Of a DNA stretch of 64,000 bases, positions 22,164-33,025 are shown one piece after another (the first letter of the stretch is position 1; each line of letters opens with the position of its first letter). The translations under genes were made by a program, and so were the position numbers. This DNA is from Mixophyes australis (taxonomy: Eukaryota; Chordata; Amphibia; Anura; Limnodynastidae). The notes beneath the pieces are model-generated. The model searched no databases. It worked only from the letters and a program-made list of their open reading frames with translations, and had not been told where the DNA came from. Location: assembly GCA_036250195.1 (NCBI GenBank), contig JAVHZZ010000004.1, forward strand, positions 147,016,729-147,080,728, given 5' to 3'.

Positions 22164-22786
22164 TAGAGATGCTCAGGCTCGGTTCCACGAGAACCGAACA
22201 CACCCGAACTTAGCAGATCTGAGTACCGTGCCGAGCCGGCTCGGTACTTTCGCACGTCCTCAGAATTGAAAACGAGGCAAAACGTCATTGTTACGTTGTC
22301 AGATTTCAGATCTCGCTAGCTTTGGATCCTATAAGTACTGCCCTCCACGGGGATCCAGCGCCATTTCACAGAGGGACACAGAAGCATAGTTCTTGTCAGT
22401 CTCTACTGCAGTTGGGCAGCATCATAGGTAGAAAAGAAAGAGCAGTGTTCTTCAAAGTCTCCAGTGACATTCAGGAGAGCTCCATTGCTAATTGTCATTG
22501 CTGAAATAGAAATAATTGGTCTGGCAGCTTGGTTTTCTAAATCTGCAGTCACATTGTACTGTGTTATATATGTAACATACAATGAGGAGAGCTCCATTGC
22601 GAATTGTCATTGCTGAAATAGAAATAATAGGGCTGGCAGTCTTGGTCTTCTAAATATGCAGTCACATTGTACTGTGTTATATATGTAACATACAAAGAGG
22701 AGAGCTCCATTGCTATTTGTTAGTGCTGAAATAGAAATAATAGGGCTGGTAGGCTTGGTCTTGTACTGTGTTATATAGGTAAAACA

Positions 22787-23467
22787 TATGTGATGTTAAA
22801 TACTTTCGTGTCAAAAAAGACAAAAGTATTATAGGAGTAATACCTTTATTGTCTAACCAAAATATTATTTTATATTTGCTAGCTTTGAGAGCACAGACAC
22901 CCCTGTTACAAGAAATTTTACAGGGGGGGTAAACATCAGGACAAAGTATGATAGATTTTAAAGTCCTAATACTGAAAGGTCTTTTTAAAAATGACAGAGA
23001 GAGAAACATATGGGAATTCAAGCTGAAAAGAACATTCCAGTCATTGAAGAAAAGACATAATCTAACACCTGGATTTATGACCCACTACATAAACACACTT
23101 CACACCTCACAGCAAAGTGCAGACCTCTGAACTCATAGGACTTTTACTCTTCCATCCATAACAAGAATCTCCTTTTTATTACTTTATCTTATCTTAATGA
23201 TGTATTCCCCCCCTGTACAAATTTCTTGAATTAACAGCTCTTAAATATTGTGCCTTTTTCTCAGTCATTCATTTGTAAACTTGCCTGATGAAGGGGCCTC
23301 TGTCCTCTGAAAGCTAGCAAATATAAAAAAAAAATTGGGTTAGCCAATACAGGTTTCACTCCTATAATACTTATTTTCTTTTTTGACACAAAGGTATTTA
23401 AAATCACATAGATTTTTCTGGCTAACACGGTACTGCAATAATAATAAAAAAATATTTTTTGGTACAC
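22787..23467 (+). mobile_element. Penelope-like element fragment with inverted ends
   Basis: Bounded by the 14-bp direct repeat ATATAGGTAAAACA (22773-22786 and 23468-23481). A plus frame at 22948-23130 reads IDFKVLILKGLFKNDRERNI, then WEFKLKRTFQS and HNLTPGFMTHY. This resembles the C-terminal end of the endonuclease region of Penelope-like elements ('RxxxExxWIxxLxTxxPxGLN'). The outer parts are inverted copies of one another (22815-22885 against 23305-23390). A hammerhead-like core lies at 23285-23312. Confidence 0.65.
23285..23330 (+). ncRNA. Candidate hammerhead ribozyme core (degenerate)
   Basis: CTGATGA at 23285-23291, a possible stem II (GG...CC) and GAAA at 23309-23312, followed by GCTAGCAAAT. 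That last segment can pair with ATTTGCTAGC at about 22876-22885 in the inverted left end. CUGANGA and GAAA are the invariant hammerhead boxes, and Penelope-like elements are known to carry such ribozymes. The cleavage triplet and helix I were not established. Confidence 0.4.
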
Positions 23468-23929
23468 ATATAGGTAAAACACAAAGAGGAGAGCTCCATT
23501 GCTCCATTGCTAATTCTGATTGCTGAAATACAATTAATAGGGCTGGGAGGCTTGGCCTTCTAAATCTGCAGTTACATTGTACTGTGTTATATAGGTAAAA
23601 CACAAAGAGGAGAGCTCCATTGCTAAATGTCATTGCTGAAATAGAAATAATAGGGCTGGAAGTCTTGGTCTAAATCTGCAGTTACTTTTTACTGAACCAT
23701 AGATCACTCAGAAACAGGAGAGGTGGCAGGGATCAGTGCTGAAACAGAAATTGTAATAATAGGCCTGTCAGTGTTCTTAAAAGTCTCCAGTGACATTCTA
23801 CTGTGCCATAGCTCATACAGAAACAGGAGGGGTGGTATTGTTCTTGTCACTCTTGTCTCCAGTCTCAGTCATGATGATACTAATCCCTCTACCTCATGTG
23901 CTAAAGTCTATGTTCAAGTGCATAGTGGT

Positions 23930-24100
23930 TTTAAGTCAGGGAAACAAAAATGTAAATAAAAAGCTTCTACCTTTGTAAAGAAAAAAACACCTCTCTAATA
24001 AAGGTGAAAGTTTACTGTAGGAAAACATAAAATTGCCAACATACCATTCTACCCAAAATATTACCAAGCATACTAGCATCAGCTAGCTCCCTTCTCTCAG
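23930..24100 (+). pseudogene. Plus-strand N-terminal transposase scraps in hAT-3
   Basis: Segments 'aaaaacacct' with '.taccttgg/tgtaaagaaaaaaa' and 'gcatcagctag.tcccttct.tcagct..atc.c..cacctgcaatc' match plus-strand hAT-4 (55120-55160 and 55490-55540). Hence hAT-3 keeps part of the 5' coding region in the original orientation before switching to the inverted core. Confidence 0.6.
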
Positions 24101-24357
24101 CTAGATCTCAGCACCTGCAATCCACACTGTCATAATATTCACCCTCATCAGTATGTACATCATCCTAAAACAATACTAATTCATCCCCGCTGAAATCCAC
24201 CATCACAGGAGTCTGTGCACTTTGATGTAATTGCCGGTAATGGCCTTCCTCATGGAATTTGTACTTCATTTTACGGAAGAGCTGTAACGATTTTTGGGCA
24301 ATTCTTTTAGATCAGACCAAATGTCAAAATGTTGTGCAGACTCATATGCATCACCAT
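24100..24357 (-). pseudogene. Inverted transposase C-terminal piece in hAT-3
   Basis: On the minus strand this corresponds to 57090-57130 and 57660-57740 of hAT-4: 'gatgatgtaca.actgatga', 'ggtggatt.cag', 'tgatgca.atgagtc' and 'caaaacattttgac'. It ends abruptly at 24357 ('catcacc'), where the Penelope-like block begins. hAT-2 continues through the same point at 16224. Confidence 0.75.
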
Positions 24358-26189
24358 AGAACATAGAGAAGGGGTGTGTATCTATGGGTCACTCAAAGAA
24401 CCAATTGGGATTAAAATACTTAAACTTTTATTGGTATGCATTCAAATAATATCATTTCAGATAGAAACATAAATTAGCAAAATATAAAAAAGAGAGAATG
24501 CATGATATAAACCCAAAAAAATTATACTGATAAAACTAGCAGAAAAAAACTGCTAGGAAGCACCTCACGGCTCACAATATATATAAAAATAAAAGTATGG
24601 TGATTTCTGCCTAATATATATGTCTTCTTGTTGCGGACACTATGCCAGTAAACTGTAAATTAGATCTCTGAGCCTTTATCACAGAATTAAATAGTAAGGA
24701 AGAGGATATCTGTGTATATTATATAGACCCTCTCACATCTAATTCAAACAGATATCTTTGTAATTCAACTATATACAGAGTGCATTCATACTTATATAAA
24801 CAAATGCACACCATTAAAGAATAGAGACGATGTTTTCGGCAAGTGAAGGGTTAAGCCTGTCAGTTCTACATACTAGTATGGGGTGGATTATATCCCATAC
24901 AATCATTTTCCTCCATAAGAACTGTCTGGTAAAATCCTAACTTGGAATAGGCATAACTCCACCATATAGGGTTTCTAAATAAGATGTCTCAGTTCCCTGA
25001 TAATATATATAAAAAGTGTAATTTAGTTAGAGCAGGACATATAAGACAGCTGGCGCATGTGTCAAGCCGATGTGCGTTTCGCTAACAGAAGCTTTCTCAA
25101 GGCAAACCAACCTGGCCCGTTCATTGGTAATTTATAGCCAGGGGGACCTAACCCTTATGACATCATCCTTAGCAACGTGTACTAGTAACCATGTGTATCA
25201 ATTGGTCACTGCTGCAATTCATTCTCAAAAGTAACTTGCCCGTCTGCCAATGTCTCCAATGTCTCCGATCAGATAGCATTAAGGCATATGATTTCTAATG
25301 GGATCTGTAAAGAAGCGTAATGAACGTTCTAAAATTTTTATTAGCAATGTGCGATTTCTATCAGTATAGTATGCATCCCTGCAGATCGAGGTTAATTAAA
25401 GATAAAATATAAATATATCATTACACGGAATGCTAATATCAGAAGGTAGATTTCCCCCTATGATATTATTAGTAGCAGTATATGTTGGTGACCTTATAGA
25501 TCCCCAAAATACCTCCGCTATCCTTAATTTACAAGTTAAATAAATAAATTCAATTGTTAATGCTTCTCATCAGATAGCATCGAAATACATACTTTATGGT
25601 GAATTATATGGATGTAGGACGTGGTGGTTCAACTTATTAAATATTGTTGGCAATATAAAACCAAGGTAAGTAAAGTGTATGTTCATATAGATCGTGATCA
25701 TTGAAAAAACAGTGTCTATATAATATTAGACTGAATAATCTATCTGGAGTGTAATCTTTCCCCCTAAATATGTCAAAAATTCCTAGCTATGTATATTGGT
25801 AATCTTATGGATCCCCATCATACACCATTTCTATACATGGCAATAAACAGAATAAATAAGAAATGACCTGTCCCACATAAATGATCCTGATTATAATTAT
25901 TAATTAGGAAGATAGTATCCTGTATACCAAGTGATAAAAGTGACAGGTGATAATAGTCATATATCAAAGGGTTGATAGTAAATTAACTAACAGGTCTGAT
26001 ACTGTGAATCATTCAGATAATGTGAAGACTAAGGGAAGGATGAGGGGCTTTTAACCTAAACCATTACGAAGGGGGGGAAGAGATACCAGAGTAAAAATAA
26101 GGAAGGCCCTGGAAGATCAGGAACTTCCCACACAGCAATTACCACCTCGGAGATAGAACAACAGGAGAACACGGTTTTAGGAGACACTA

Positions 26190-27526
26190 TGAGGGTTATC
26201 AATCTATCAGATAAAATTATCAGTACAGATTAAATTTCCCTCCTAGAAAAAGGTTTGTCCTTCTCGCCCTCCCGTCATTTTGAGAAATTTGAATGGGAAA
26301 AAGATTTGATGCTCTTTTCCAGAAAACTCTTATTGTCACGATCCGCCTGGCAGCTCCTACCTTTTGGACTTTATTATTTGTATTTGTTCTTTTTATGTGT
26401 TTGCAGCAGTACCTCTGATGTCCAGAGGTGCTGCTATTGTGCATTTCTTGTACTTTAAGGGTTAACCTTTCTGTTCTCCAATCATTCCATGCACTTGGGT
26501 GTGGTCTCTTTTTCCCTTTATATACCTGTTACTCCCAGCACACAGGGCTGGTTATTGTTGTCATCCTGATGTCATATCCTGTGGTTTCACCTTGTGATTC
26601 TTTCTCCTGCCTTGCTCCTGTGATTGTATGCTGCATTGGGATCTATCTCAGCATACTATCTGCTGACCTGTTCCTTATTTGTACCTGGGACTTATCTGTG
26701 CATTATCCCTGTGCATGCTGCCTGGAATATTTCCTCACCTCCTATTTACCTGCATCAGCTGTATATCTGGTAAACTCTGCAAGATATTATGTCATCAACT
26801 GTTCCCCAGCAATAAACATTGTTTGTTTTTCACCTATCCATGACTCCTCAGCTGTATTTCTACTCTGATCCGTGACACTTATTAAACAAATACTTTCTCA
26901 ATAAAACAAGAGTACAGGTCACTACCTCTGAATTATATTTGAAGCCTGAGAGCCTGCATTTGGACTCTGCAGAGGAAGCCCTTGCATTACAAATTTTGGA
27001 AGAATTGGATATGTCAGACAATAAGATCTCTCCTGATGAGGAGATCAGTGAATCATCTTTGGTGTTAAAAAATAAGAAAAAAATCTACCTTTATGACTGA
27101 TATCTCTATATGCCTCAGGTAAAAACCTATAGAGATTTAGTATATAAGGACTTGGACTGCCTATATAATCAACAACAATATAAAATTCAGAAAAAATATA
27201 ATCTGACAAAGGGGGAATTTAGGGCACTTAAAGAAATTGAAAGTTGGGATGACACGCAATAAAGCCACCCGACAAAGGAGGTAATGTGGTATTGTGGCCA
27301 CATGCTAAATATTTACATGAAGGTTATCGTCAACTCAATAACAGTGAATGTTATAAACGTTTAATATTCAACCCAATAGCCAATTATCAATCAAAATATA
27401 ACATCTTAATACGAGATGCTTTCTCAATGGGAATCATATCACGATCGGACTTTGATTTTCTATCGATAAATCATCCTAAAATAACAACCTTTTACATTCT
27501 CCCTAAGGATGAAAATAATCCCCCTC
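26190..27526 (+). pseudogene. Penelope-type reverse transcriptase, N-terminal half
   Basis: Three pieces in order. At 26196-26333: VINLSDKIIS then LLEKGLSFSPSRHFEKFEWE and DLMLFSRKLLL, the conserved pre-RT block of Penelope-like elements. At 26883-27260: TTSELYLKPESLHLDSAE. At 27262-27526: KPPDKGGNVVLWPHAKYLHE, RQLNNSECYKRL, then TTFYILPKDENNPP, i.e. the 'KxDKGGxVVV', 'YxxE..rQL.d..yY.kL' and 'FYxLPKIHK' motifs. It is interrupted by the solo LTR, and the frame ends before the YADD catalytic motif. Non-functional. Confidence 0.75.
26334..26877 (+). mobile_element. Solo LTR nested in the Penelope-like RT
   Basis: Starts TGTCACGATCCG and ends GATCCGTGACA, a long TG...CA terminal inverted repeat. 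It is flanked by the 5-bp duplication CTTAT (26329-26333 and 26878-26882). A TATA-like 'ctttatatacc' lies at about 26517 and AATAAA at 26812. No internal coding sequence is present, so it results from LTR-LTR recombination. A diverged relative is at 11510-11925. The 5-bp duplication fits Ty3/gypsy-type integration. Confidence 0.88.
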
Positions 27527-28400
27527 ACAATCATGTAATCTTTAGTTTACCCAGTTACGCTTGTCCACATATCTGTGGTTAAGTGTACAGTGGGTAGAAT
27601 GGCATTTTGTAGCTCAATAATTACAATTTTACCAACCTTCTGGTACAGGTGAGGAATAGCTTTTCAAGTAAAATAGTGTCATGATGGACTTTGGTACCGG
27701 GGACAGTAGACCTCAAGTTACTGTCTAAAACCAGCTGCATTAATAGTGGATATTGGACGCAGATCTAATACTAGCATAGTCGCCATGGCGTCTGTGATTC
27801 GCTTTGCGACTGGGTGGAAGCTTTCATACTTGCTTCCCCTTGCAAAGGATTGTTTAACAGTCAATTGTTGTAAACTACTAGTAGTCTTCTTCTTGGTCAG
27901 CTTCTGGGTTGAAGATCCACCCCCAGCAGCAGGAGAAGCAGCAGTGGGCCTAACGCTCAAGGATTCTTCTGAGGAGTCCTGGATAGGGGAGGAGTCATCT
28001 CACCTTAGAAACTTGGATGCAGGACGAACTCCGATCTCTACTGAGAATATTGATGAGGAAGGTGCTGTGGGTGTAGATTGCAGGTGCTGGAATCTAGCTG
28101 ATAGAAGGGAGGTAGCTGATGCTGGACTGCTTGTTGTTATTTTTTAGCATAAGTTTCTGATTTTCACAAAGGTTTTGCATGAACTTGCTTCAAATGGCGT
28201 AACATGGATGACGTTCCTAGATGGTTAAGGTCCCTACCTCTACTGACTGTGGCTTTACAATGCTACAAATGGCTAGACAACTGTTGTCAGGATTTGGGTA
28301 AAAATAATTCCACACATAAGAGGTGGATTTTTTGGTCTTATGCCCAGGCATGACAATGGTCTTCTTCTTATCACTGGCAAGAACTGCTGCAGTTTTTTTA
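27527..28400 (-). pseudogene. Inverted transposase core in hAT-3 (BED finger to DxW)
   Basis: On the minus strand from 28400: DKKKTIVMPGHKTKKSTSYV then WNYFYPNPDNSCLAICSI, a BED-type zinc finger start (aromatic V-W-x-Y-F, then C-x2-C in the family; the second Cys is lost here). It is followed by the linker with QKLTKKKTTSSLQQLTV, then TDAMATMLVLDLRPISTINA and TTDMW at about 27585-27570. hAT-4 has the same series on plus. Stops and frameshifts separate the blocks. Confidence 0.85.
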
Positions 28401-28676
28401 ATGAAAGTGTATGTAAATAATATTGGGACCTGTGAGGTGGTCAAAATTGACTGCACATGACTTGAAATTAGTGTTATTGAGGTTAATAATAATATAGGGG
28501 AAAAAAAGCAAAATATGTGATTTTAGCAGTAAAAAAGAGGGATTTTAGCAAAAAAAAAAAAACGGGAACCAAAACCAAAACACGCAAGGGCGGTTTTGCT
28601 AAAACTAAAACAAAAACACAAAGTTAATCTGGATCCAAAACCAAAATCAGAACACAGGGGTCAGTGAACATCACTA

Positions 28677-28684
28677 GTACAGAC
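28677..28684. repeat. Target-site duplication of hAT-3, right copy
   Basis: GTACAGAC, identical to 22156-22163. Confidence 0.9.
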
Positions 28685-28689
28685 AAGCC

Positions 28690-29370
28690 TCTAACCTTTT
28701 TCTTTCTCTGCTAGCCTCTCCTTTTTATTTGTGCTCTTGTATGGACAGTTGTCTGATTCAATTGATTGTGTGAATTTGTGCCGATTTCCTACGTCGTCTG
28801 TTAAACTTTGTAATATTGTTATTATTATTAGATTTAGTTAACCTGTTTTATTGTTGGGCACAGAAGTATTTGAAATCTCTTCTTTGATTGGTCTTATTGT
28901 CAACATTAAGAAAGTGTCATGATGTGGAATTGTGGAGGATGACGACGGTTCCCCACTGTGAAGCTGTCCTGCTATACTTATAATCTGTTCTTACCTTAAT
29001 AAACAAATATCTATACATTATTATTCTGCTCATTGAAGCACTTTGATTTATTATTCTTGGTCTTTTGTTGCCAGAAACCTTTGTGTTTACCTTTAATACC
29101 AGTCCTCTCATTCTTTTTTTCTGATTATTTTTCCTGGTATTCTTTGTTCTCCTCCAGCACTGAATGAATTGTTTTTCAAAAGCCTTGGCTATTTCTCAGA
29201 TAATTCTTGTGTTACAACTGTTCCAATGTTTCATTGTGATTTTTAGGTGTAACATGAGTAATCCTGTAAAAAATGCAGAATATAGATTTACAGGATTGAC
29301 CAGAATATAAAATGTCTGTCACTGTTTGTAAAAACTTATTACACAGTAATACACTGTAGTAATAGTAGTA

Positions 29371-29404
<34 letters not shown>

Positions 29405-30010
29405 TGTTAACATGAAGGTATATTACTAGAACTTGATGTATCTACTTATGAAATAAACTGGTCCAGACTGTTTTGAAATATTGTTTTTAAATTGTTACTA
29501 TTTGCTTTATATCAGATCACATAGAAAGTACAATTAAATGCAGGGGTGCATCTGAAAATTCATCTGTATTTAAATTGCATTGTTGGCTTTTGCAGGTGCA
29601 GAATATTACTCCTGTAGACCCATATAGACATAGGATATTTACTAGTGTAGCATAAACTAACATGTCACTAAAACAGTCATGATTTCGGGGTGCACCTTTC
29701 TAGTCAATGCCCAAGCCACCCAAACTACTATTCCTTATCATGATGTCGATCCTCAATCCCAGGACCCCACTCTTTTTCAGCAAGGGCTGGCAGAACACTG
29801 TAAGTCCCACTCTGAACAGCACAGGGACTGCAATAGGCACAGCAGTATGGGGGAGCGTCGCCTGTGCAGTGAAGCCTTAATAGGGGGGCGCTAGAGATCC
29901 TAGCACTGTCCCTGTTTTCGTCCATGATAATTGAGACAAGCACCATGGGCTTAATAGTCTATAATGACTTAAAAGGATTGATGCAGTTGTCTAAGGGATT
30001 ATGCTTAAAT
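28690..30010. other. AT-rich DNA with (AAT)n microsatellite
   Basis: An AAT microsatellite lies at about 29371-29402. The rest is AT-rich with no recognised gene or element. Confidence 0.5.
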
Positions 30011-30013
30011 AGA

Positions 30014-30370
30014 TGTGTGACAGGATGGACCACCTACGCCACCCTGTCTTTGCTGCTGGGAACCTGCTGGGCTTCCTTTGCCACCGTTCCCTTTTGTTAT
30101 CCCAAATGTGCCCTCTTGCCGCAGTAGGAGGGGCTTACAAATGCTGCCACCACTGGACTCCTTACTGGCATCCAGTAGAGGGTTTCTCCTGGGTAATTGA
30201 CGCTGCAAGTGTACCCCGTTACTGATGTACCTGGGCTGGTACTCATGACTTCTTACTCAGGGTTGCTGTGGATAGATCCCCCCCTGGCCTATCACACTGA
30301 CCAGAGCTGTAAGGAAGCAGGCAGTGCGGTAGTACCAGAAAAGCTGAGTCTAAACCTCAGAAGCAGACAG
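30014..30370 (+). repeat. GC-richer repeat block, possible LTR fragment
   Basis: Begins TGTGACAGGATGG and is clearly GC-richer than its surroundings, with two degenerate copies of 'ccaccctg' and 'gctgccaccactgg'. It runs directly into the CR1 LINE. The TGTGAC start would fit an LTR, but no partner or TSD was found. Confidence 0.3.
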
Positions 30371-30372
30371 AA

Positions 30373-31920
30373 ATGGATTAGTGGTGCTGTTGTTTAAAAA
30401 GGGGATGAGATCAAAACCAGGAAATTATAGACCTGTAAGCATGACATCAATAGTGGGAAAACACTGGAAGGTATATTAAGGGATAGTATTCAGGATTACT
30501 TGGTACGCAATAAGATTATTAGTGGGAATCAGCATGGTTTTGTGAGGGATAAGTCATGTCAAACTAATCGAATTAGTTTCTACGAGGAAGTTAGTGGGAA
30601 CTAAGACCAGAGCAGCACAGTAGATGTGGTCTTCTTAGATTTTGAAAAGGTCTTTGATATAGTGCCACACAAGAGGTTGGTTTACAAAATAAGGGAACTG
30701 GGTATAGGAAACAACATTTATACTGAAAACTGTTGAGAGAATAGGGAACAGAGAGTTATGATAAATGGAACATTTTCTATTTGGTCAAAAGTTTTAAGTG
30801 GAGTTCCTCAAGGTTCCGTGCTGGGGTTACTCCTTTTTAATATATTTATTAGTGACCTTGGTGATGGTTTAGAGAGTAAAGTTTCTATTTTTGCAGATGA
30901 TACTAAACTCTGTGAGGTAATAAAATCAGAGCAAGATGTAGCTTCTCTAGAGAGGGACTTAAATAAAATGGAGGATTAGGCGGCCAAATGGAATATGAGG
31001 TTTAACATAGATAAACGTAAGGTTATGCATTTAGGGATCAAAAACAAGAACACAATCTATAAATTAAATGGAATTAATTTAGGAGAATCTATTATAATGG
31101 AAAAGGATTTGGGAGTGCTCGTTGACAGTAGACTTAGCAATAGTGCTCAATGTCAAGCAGCAGCTGCAAGGGCAAATAAAGTATTGGCATGCATAAAAAA
31201 AGGGTATAGATGCAAGGGAAGACAGTGTTATTTTTCCACAGTATAAATCGTTGGTAACACCTCATCTTGAATATGGAGTACAGTTCTGGGCACCACTCTA
31301 TAAAAAAGATAATTTGAAACTAGAAAGGGTTCAGAGAAGGGCGACAAAATTGATAAAGGGTATGGAGTCATTAAGTTATGAGGAAATGTTAACCAGTTTA
31401 AGCATGTTTACTTTAGAAAAGAGGTGCCTAAGAGGAGATATGATTACTATGTACAAATACATTAAGGGTCAATACAGAGAACTTTCATGGGAACTTTTTA
31501 CCCCAGGGACTATACACAGGACACGCGGTCACCCTCTAAGGTTAGAGGAGAGGAAATTTCACAACCAGTAAAGGAAGGGGTTCTTTACAGTAAGGGCAGT
31601 CAAGATGTGGAATTCACTGCCAGGGAAGGTTGTGATGACAGATATAATAGATATGTATAAAAAAAGTTTAGACAAATGTTTTGCGGAAAAGTGTATCCAG
31701 GGATACGACCATTAATTAAAATGAAGGATAGTAGTGGATATAGGGTAAAAATAGGACTGCAATATTGGGTCTGGGGGTATTTTCACAATTGAAACAGATT
31801 GGCAGTTGCTTACTCTGAATTAATTTCAAATATAAGTGAGGGATCGCAGGAGATCCAAAATAGGTTGAACTTGATGGACTGGTGTCTTTTTTAAATCTCA
31901 TCAACTATGTTACTATGTTA
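30373..31920 (+). mobile_element. CR1-like LINE, 5'-truncated
   Basis: The copy enters in the RT domain (LLFKKGD) and proceeds through motifs typical of CR1-type RTs: 'SGVPQGSVLG' (about 30793-30822), 'FADDTKL' (about 30889-30909), 'EKDLGVLVDSRLS' and 'LEYGVQFWAPLYKKD', 'QRRATKLIKGMESL', 'TRGHPLRLEERKF'. The 3' end is an octamer-like repeat (actatgtt) at 31904-31920, usual for CR1. At least three frame breaks (30601, 30977, 31246) make it inactive. A related minus-strand copy is at 47861-48656. Confidence 0.88.
30758..31571 (+). pseudogene. CR1 reverse transcriptase, palm to C-terminus
   Basis: Three consecutive frames (30758-30979, 30995-31246, 31251-31571) make up the RT palm with FADD, the thumb and the CR1-specific C-terminal region ending in the '(T)RGH..RL..R' motif. 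The first frame ends at a TAG at 30977; a frameshift lies near 31246. The catalytic FADD residues are intact in sequence, but the protein is not translatable in one piece. Confidence 0.85.
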
Positions 31921-32685
31921 GATTTTGGGTCTAATCTGTAGGTCACAGGATTTTCAGCATGGAAGATATTTTCAAGCAGGTCTTTAAAGCAAGTTATATT
32001 TATTTGCAGTCACATTGATTGGAAGTACTAGTGCTAAGGTCAGATGAAATCAGAAAAACAACTTTTAATACAAAACAGTGCTGTTTTTATAACATTTGAG
32101 TGCAGCCTCACTGGATAAGCCAGCCCCCTTAAGGTCTGAGTTATTTTTAGAATCAGGATGCAATTTGTTTATCCAAACATGGATTTACATGCAATTCAAA
32201 GCTAACAATATTTACACTTATCTGTGATATCCTATAACTTGCTGTGATTTCCTGCATCACATGCTGTTTACAATATTCAGAAAGGTTTGAACACTCTGGA
32301 AAAAAGGCCACACAGTAACGACCCCCTGCTGGGCCTTTGGCCAGACCAGGCATTTGACACTTCATCAAAAAACTTAGTTAGCATTTCCTGCTATCAGACT
32401 CCCTCCCCAAATATGCCTAATTGGAGATTTTCTCTAGCAACCTTACAAACCCAAACAATGACACTTCCATACAAAACACATCCCAATGTAACACGATAAG
32501 TGTATTTAAAATTATACATTGGTGCTGCACCTCTGATTGAAATACATTTCTACAATAAATTATTTCCACATGATCCAGCCACAAATAAGTTTTTTATCAG
32601 TGATCCAGTCACAAGATGTGTTACCTTATGTCTAGATAATATTGGGTAGTTCTATTATATTCAAGATAGTCAAGTTAACGTCAAC
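31921..32685. other. Non-coding DNA
   Basis: No recognisable element. Several short open frames overlap without family resemblance. Confidence 0.45.
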
Positions 32686-32689
32686 TCCT

Positions 32690-33020
32690 AATATCATCAT
32701 CATCAGCTATTTATATAGCGCCACTATTTCCGCAGCTCTGTACAGAGAACTCACTCACGTTAGTCCCTGTCCCATTGGAGCTTACAGTCTAAATTCCCAA
32801 ACATACATACAGAGAGAGACTAAGGTAAATTTAATAGCAGCCAATTAACATAATAGTATGTTTTTGGAGTGTGGAAGGAAACCGAAGCACCCAGAGGAAA
32901 CCCACACAAACACTGGGAGAACATGCAACTCCACACAGATAAGGCCATGGTCAGGAATCAAACGCATGACCCCAGTGAGGTAAGGCAGAATTGCTAACCA
33001 CTAAGCCACCATGCTGCCCA
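32690..33020 (-). repeat. tRNA-type SINE, full-length or nearly so
   Basis: Reverse complement of the 51078-51425 copy: starts (minus) at 33020 with GGGCAGCATGGTGGCTTAGTGG (A-box-like), then the B-box-like 'tcatgcgtttgattcct', the body, and the 3' tail 'gcgctatataaatagctgatg'. It ends immediately beside the Tc1 element at 33026, so the SINE was the likely target. Confidence 0.8.
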
Positions 33021-33025
33021 ATATA

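Larger units (their letters stand above)
22470..23680 (+). repeat. Tandem array (~110 bp unit) of hAT-3, interrupted
   Basis: Units open with 'gagagctccattgctaatt' and contain 'gctgaaatagaaataat' and 'gttatata.gtaac'. They begin near 22478, 22588, 22698, 23489 and 23609. The gap is the Penelope-like insert at 22787-23467. Related units occur in hAT-4 (54240-54990), with a single one in hAT-2 (about 15883-15960). Confidence 0.8.
24358..27526 (+). mobile_element. Penelope-like element nested in hAT-3
   Basis: Homology to hAT-2 stops at 24357 and resumes at 27527 (hAT-2 position about 16929), so about 700 bp of hAT sequence was lost at the insertion. The left portion contains, on the minus strand, the terminal motif CTTGAGAAAGC...GCGAAACGC (25103-25060) typical of Penelope-like termini. 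The right portion encodes the N-terminal half of a Penelope RT on plus. It is cut off inside the RT, after DEN.PP (about 27520), so it is an incomplete copy. A 544-bp solo LTR is nested within it. Confidence 0.75.
22164..28676 (+). mobile_element. hAT-3: hAT element with inverted core and nested inserts
   Basis: Starts TAGAGATGCTC and ends ACATCACTA (one mismatch to the family terminus), flanked by the exact 8-bp duplication GTACAGAC. The 5' end is of the 'gctcaggctcggttcc' type shared with hAT-4. Contents: about five units of an approximately 110-bp array, N-terminal transposase scraps on plus, then the core on minus in two pieces (24100-24357 and 27527-28400). It is interrupted by a Penelope-like fragment (22787-23467) and a larger Penelope-like block (24358-27526) that itself holds a solo LTR. 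Confidence 0.92.

Noticed and set aside
25060..25103. Third hammerhead core on the minus strand (CTTGAGAAAGC...GCGAAACGC)
   Set aside because: The CUGANGA box is broken (TTGAGAA), so it is better described as a decayed Penelope terminus.
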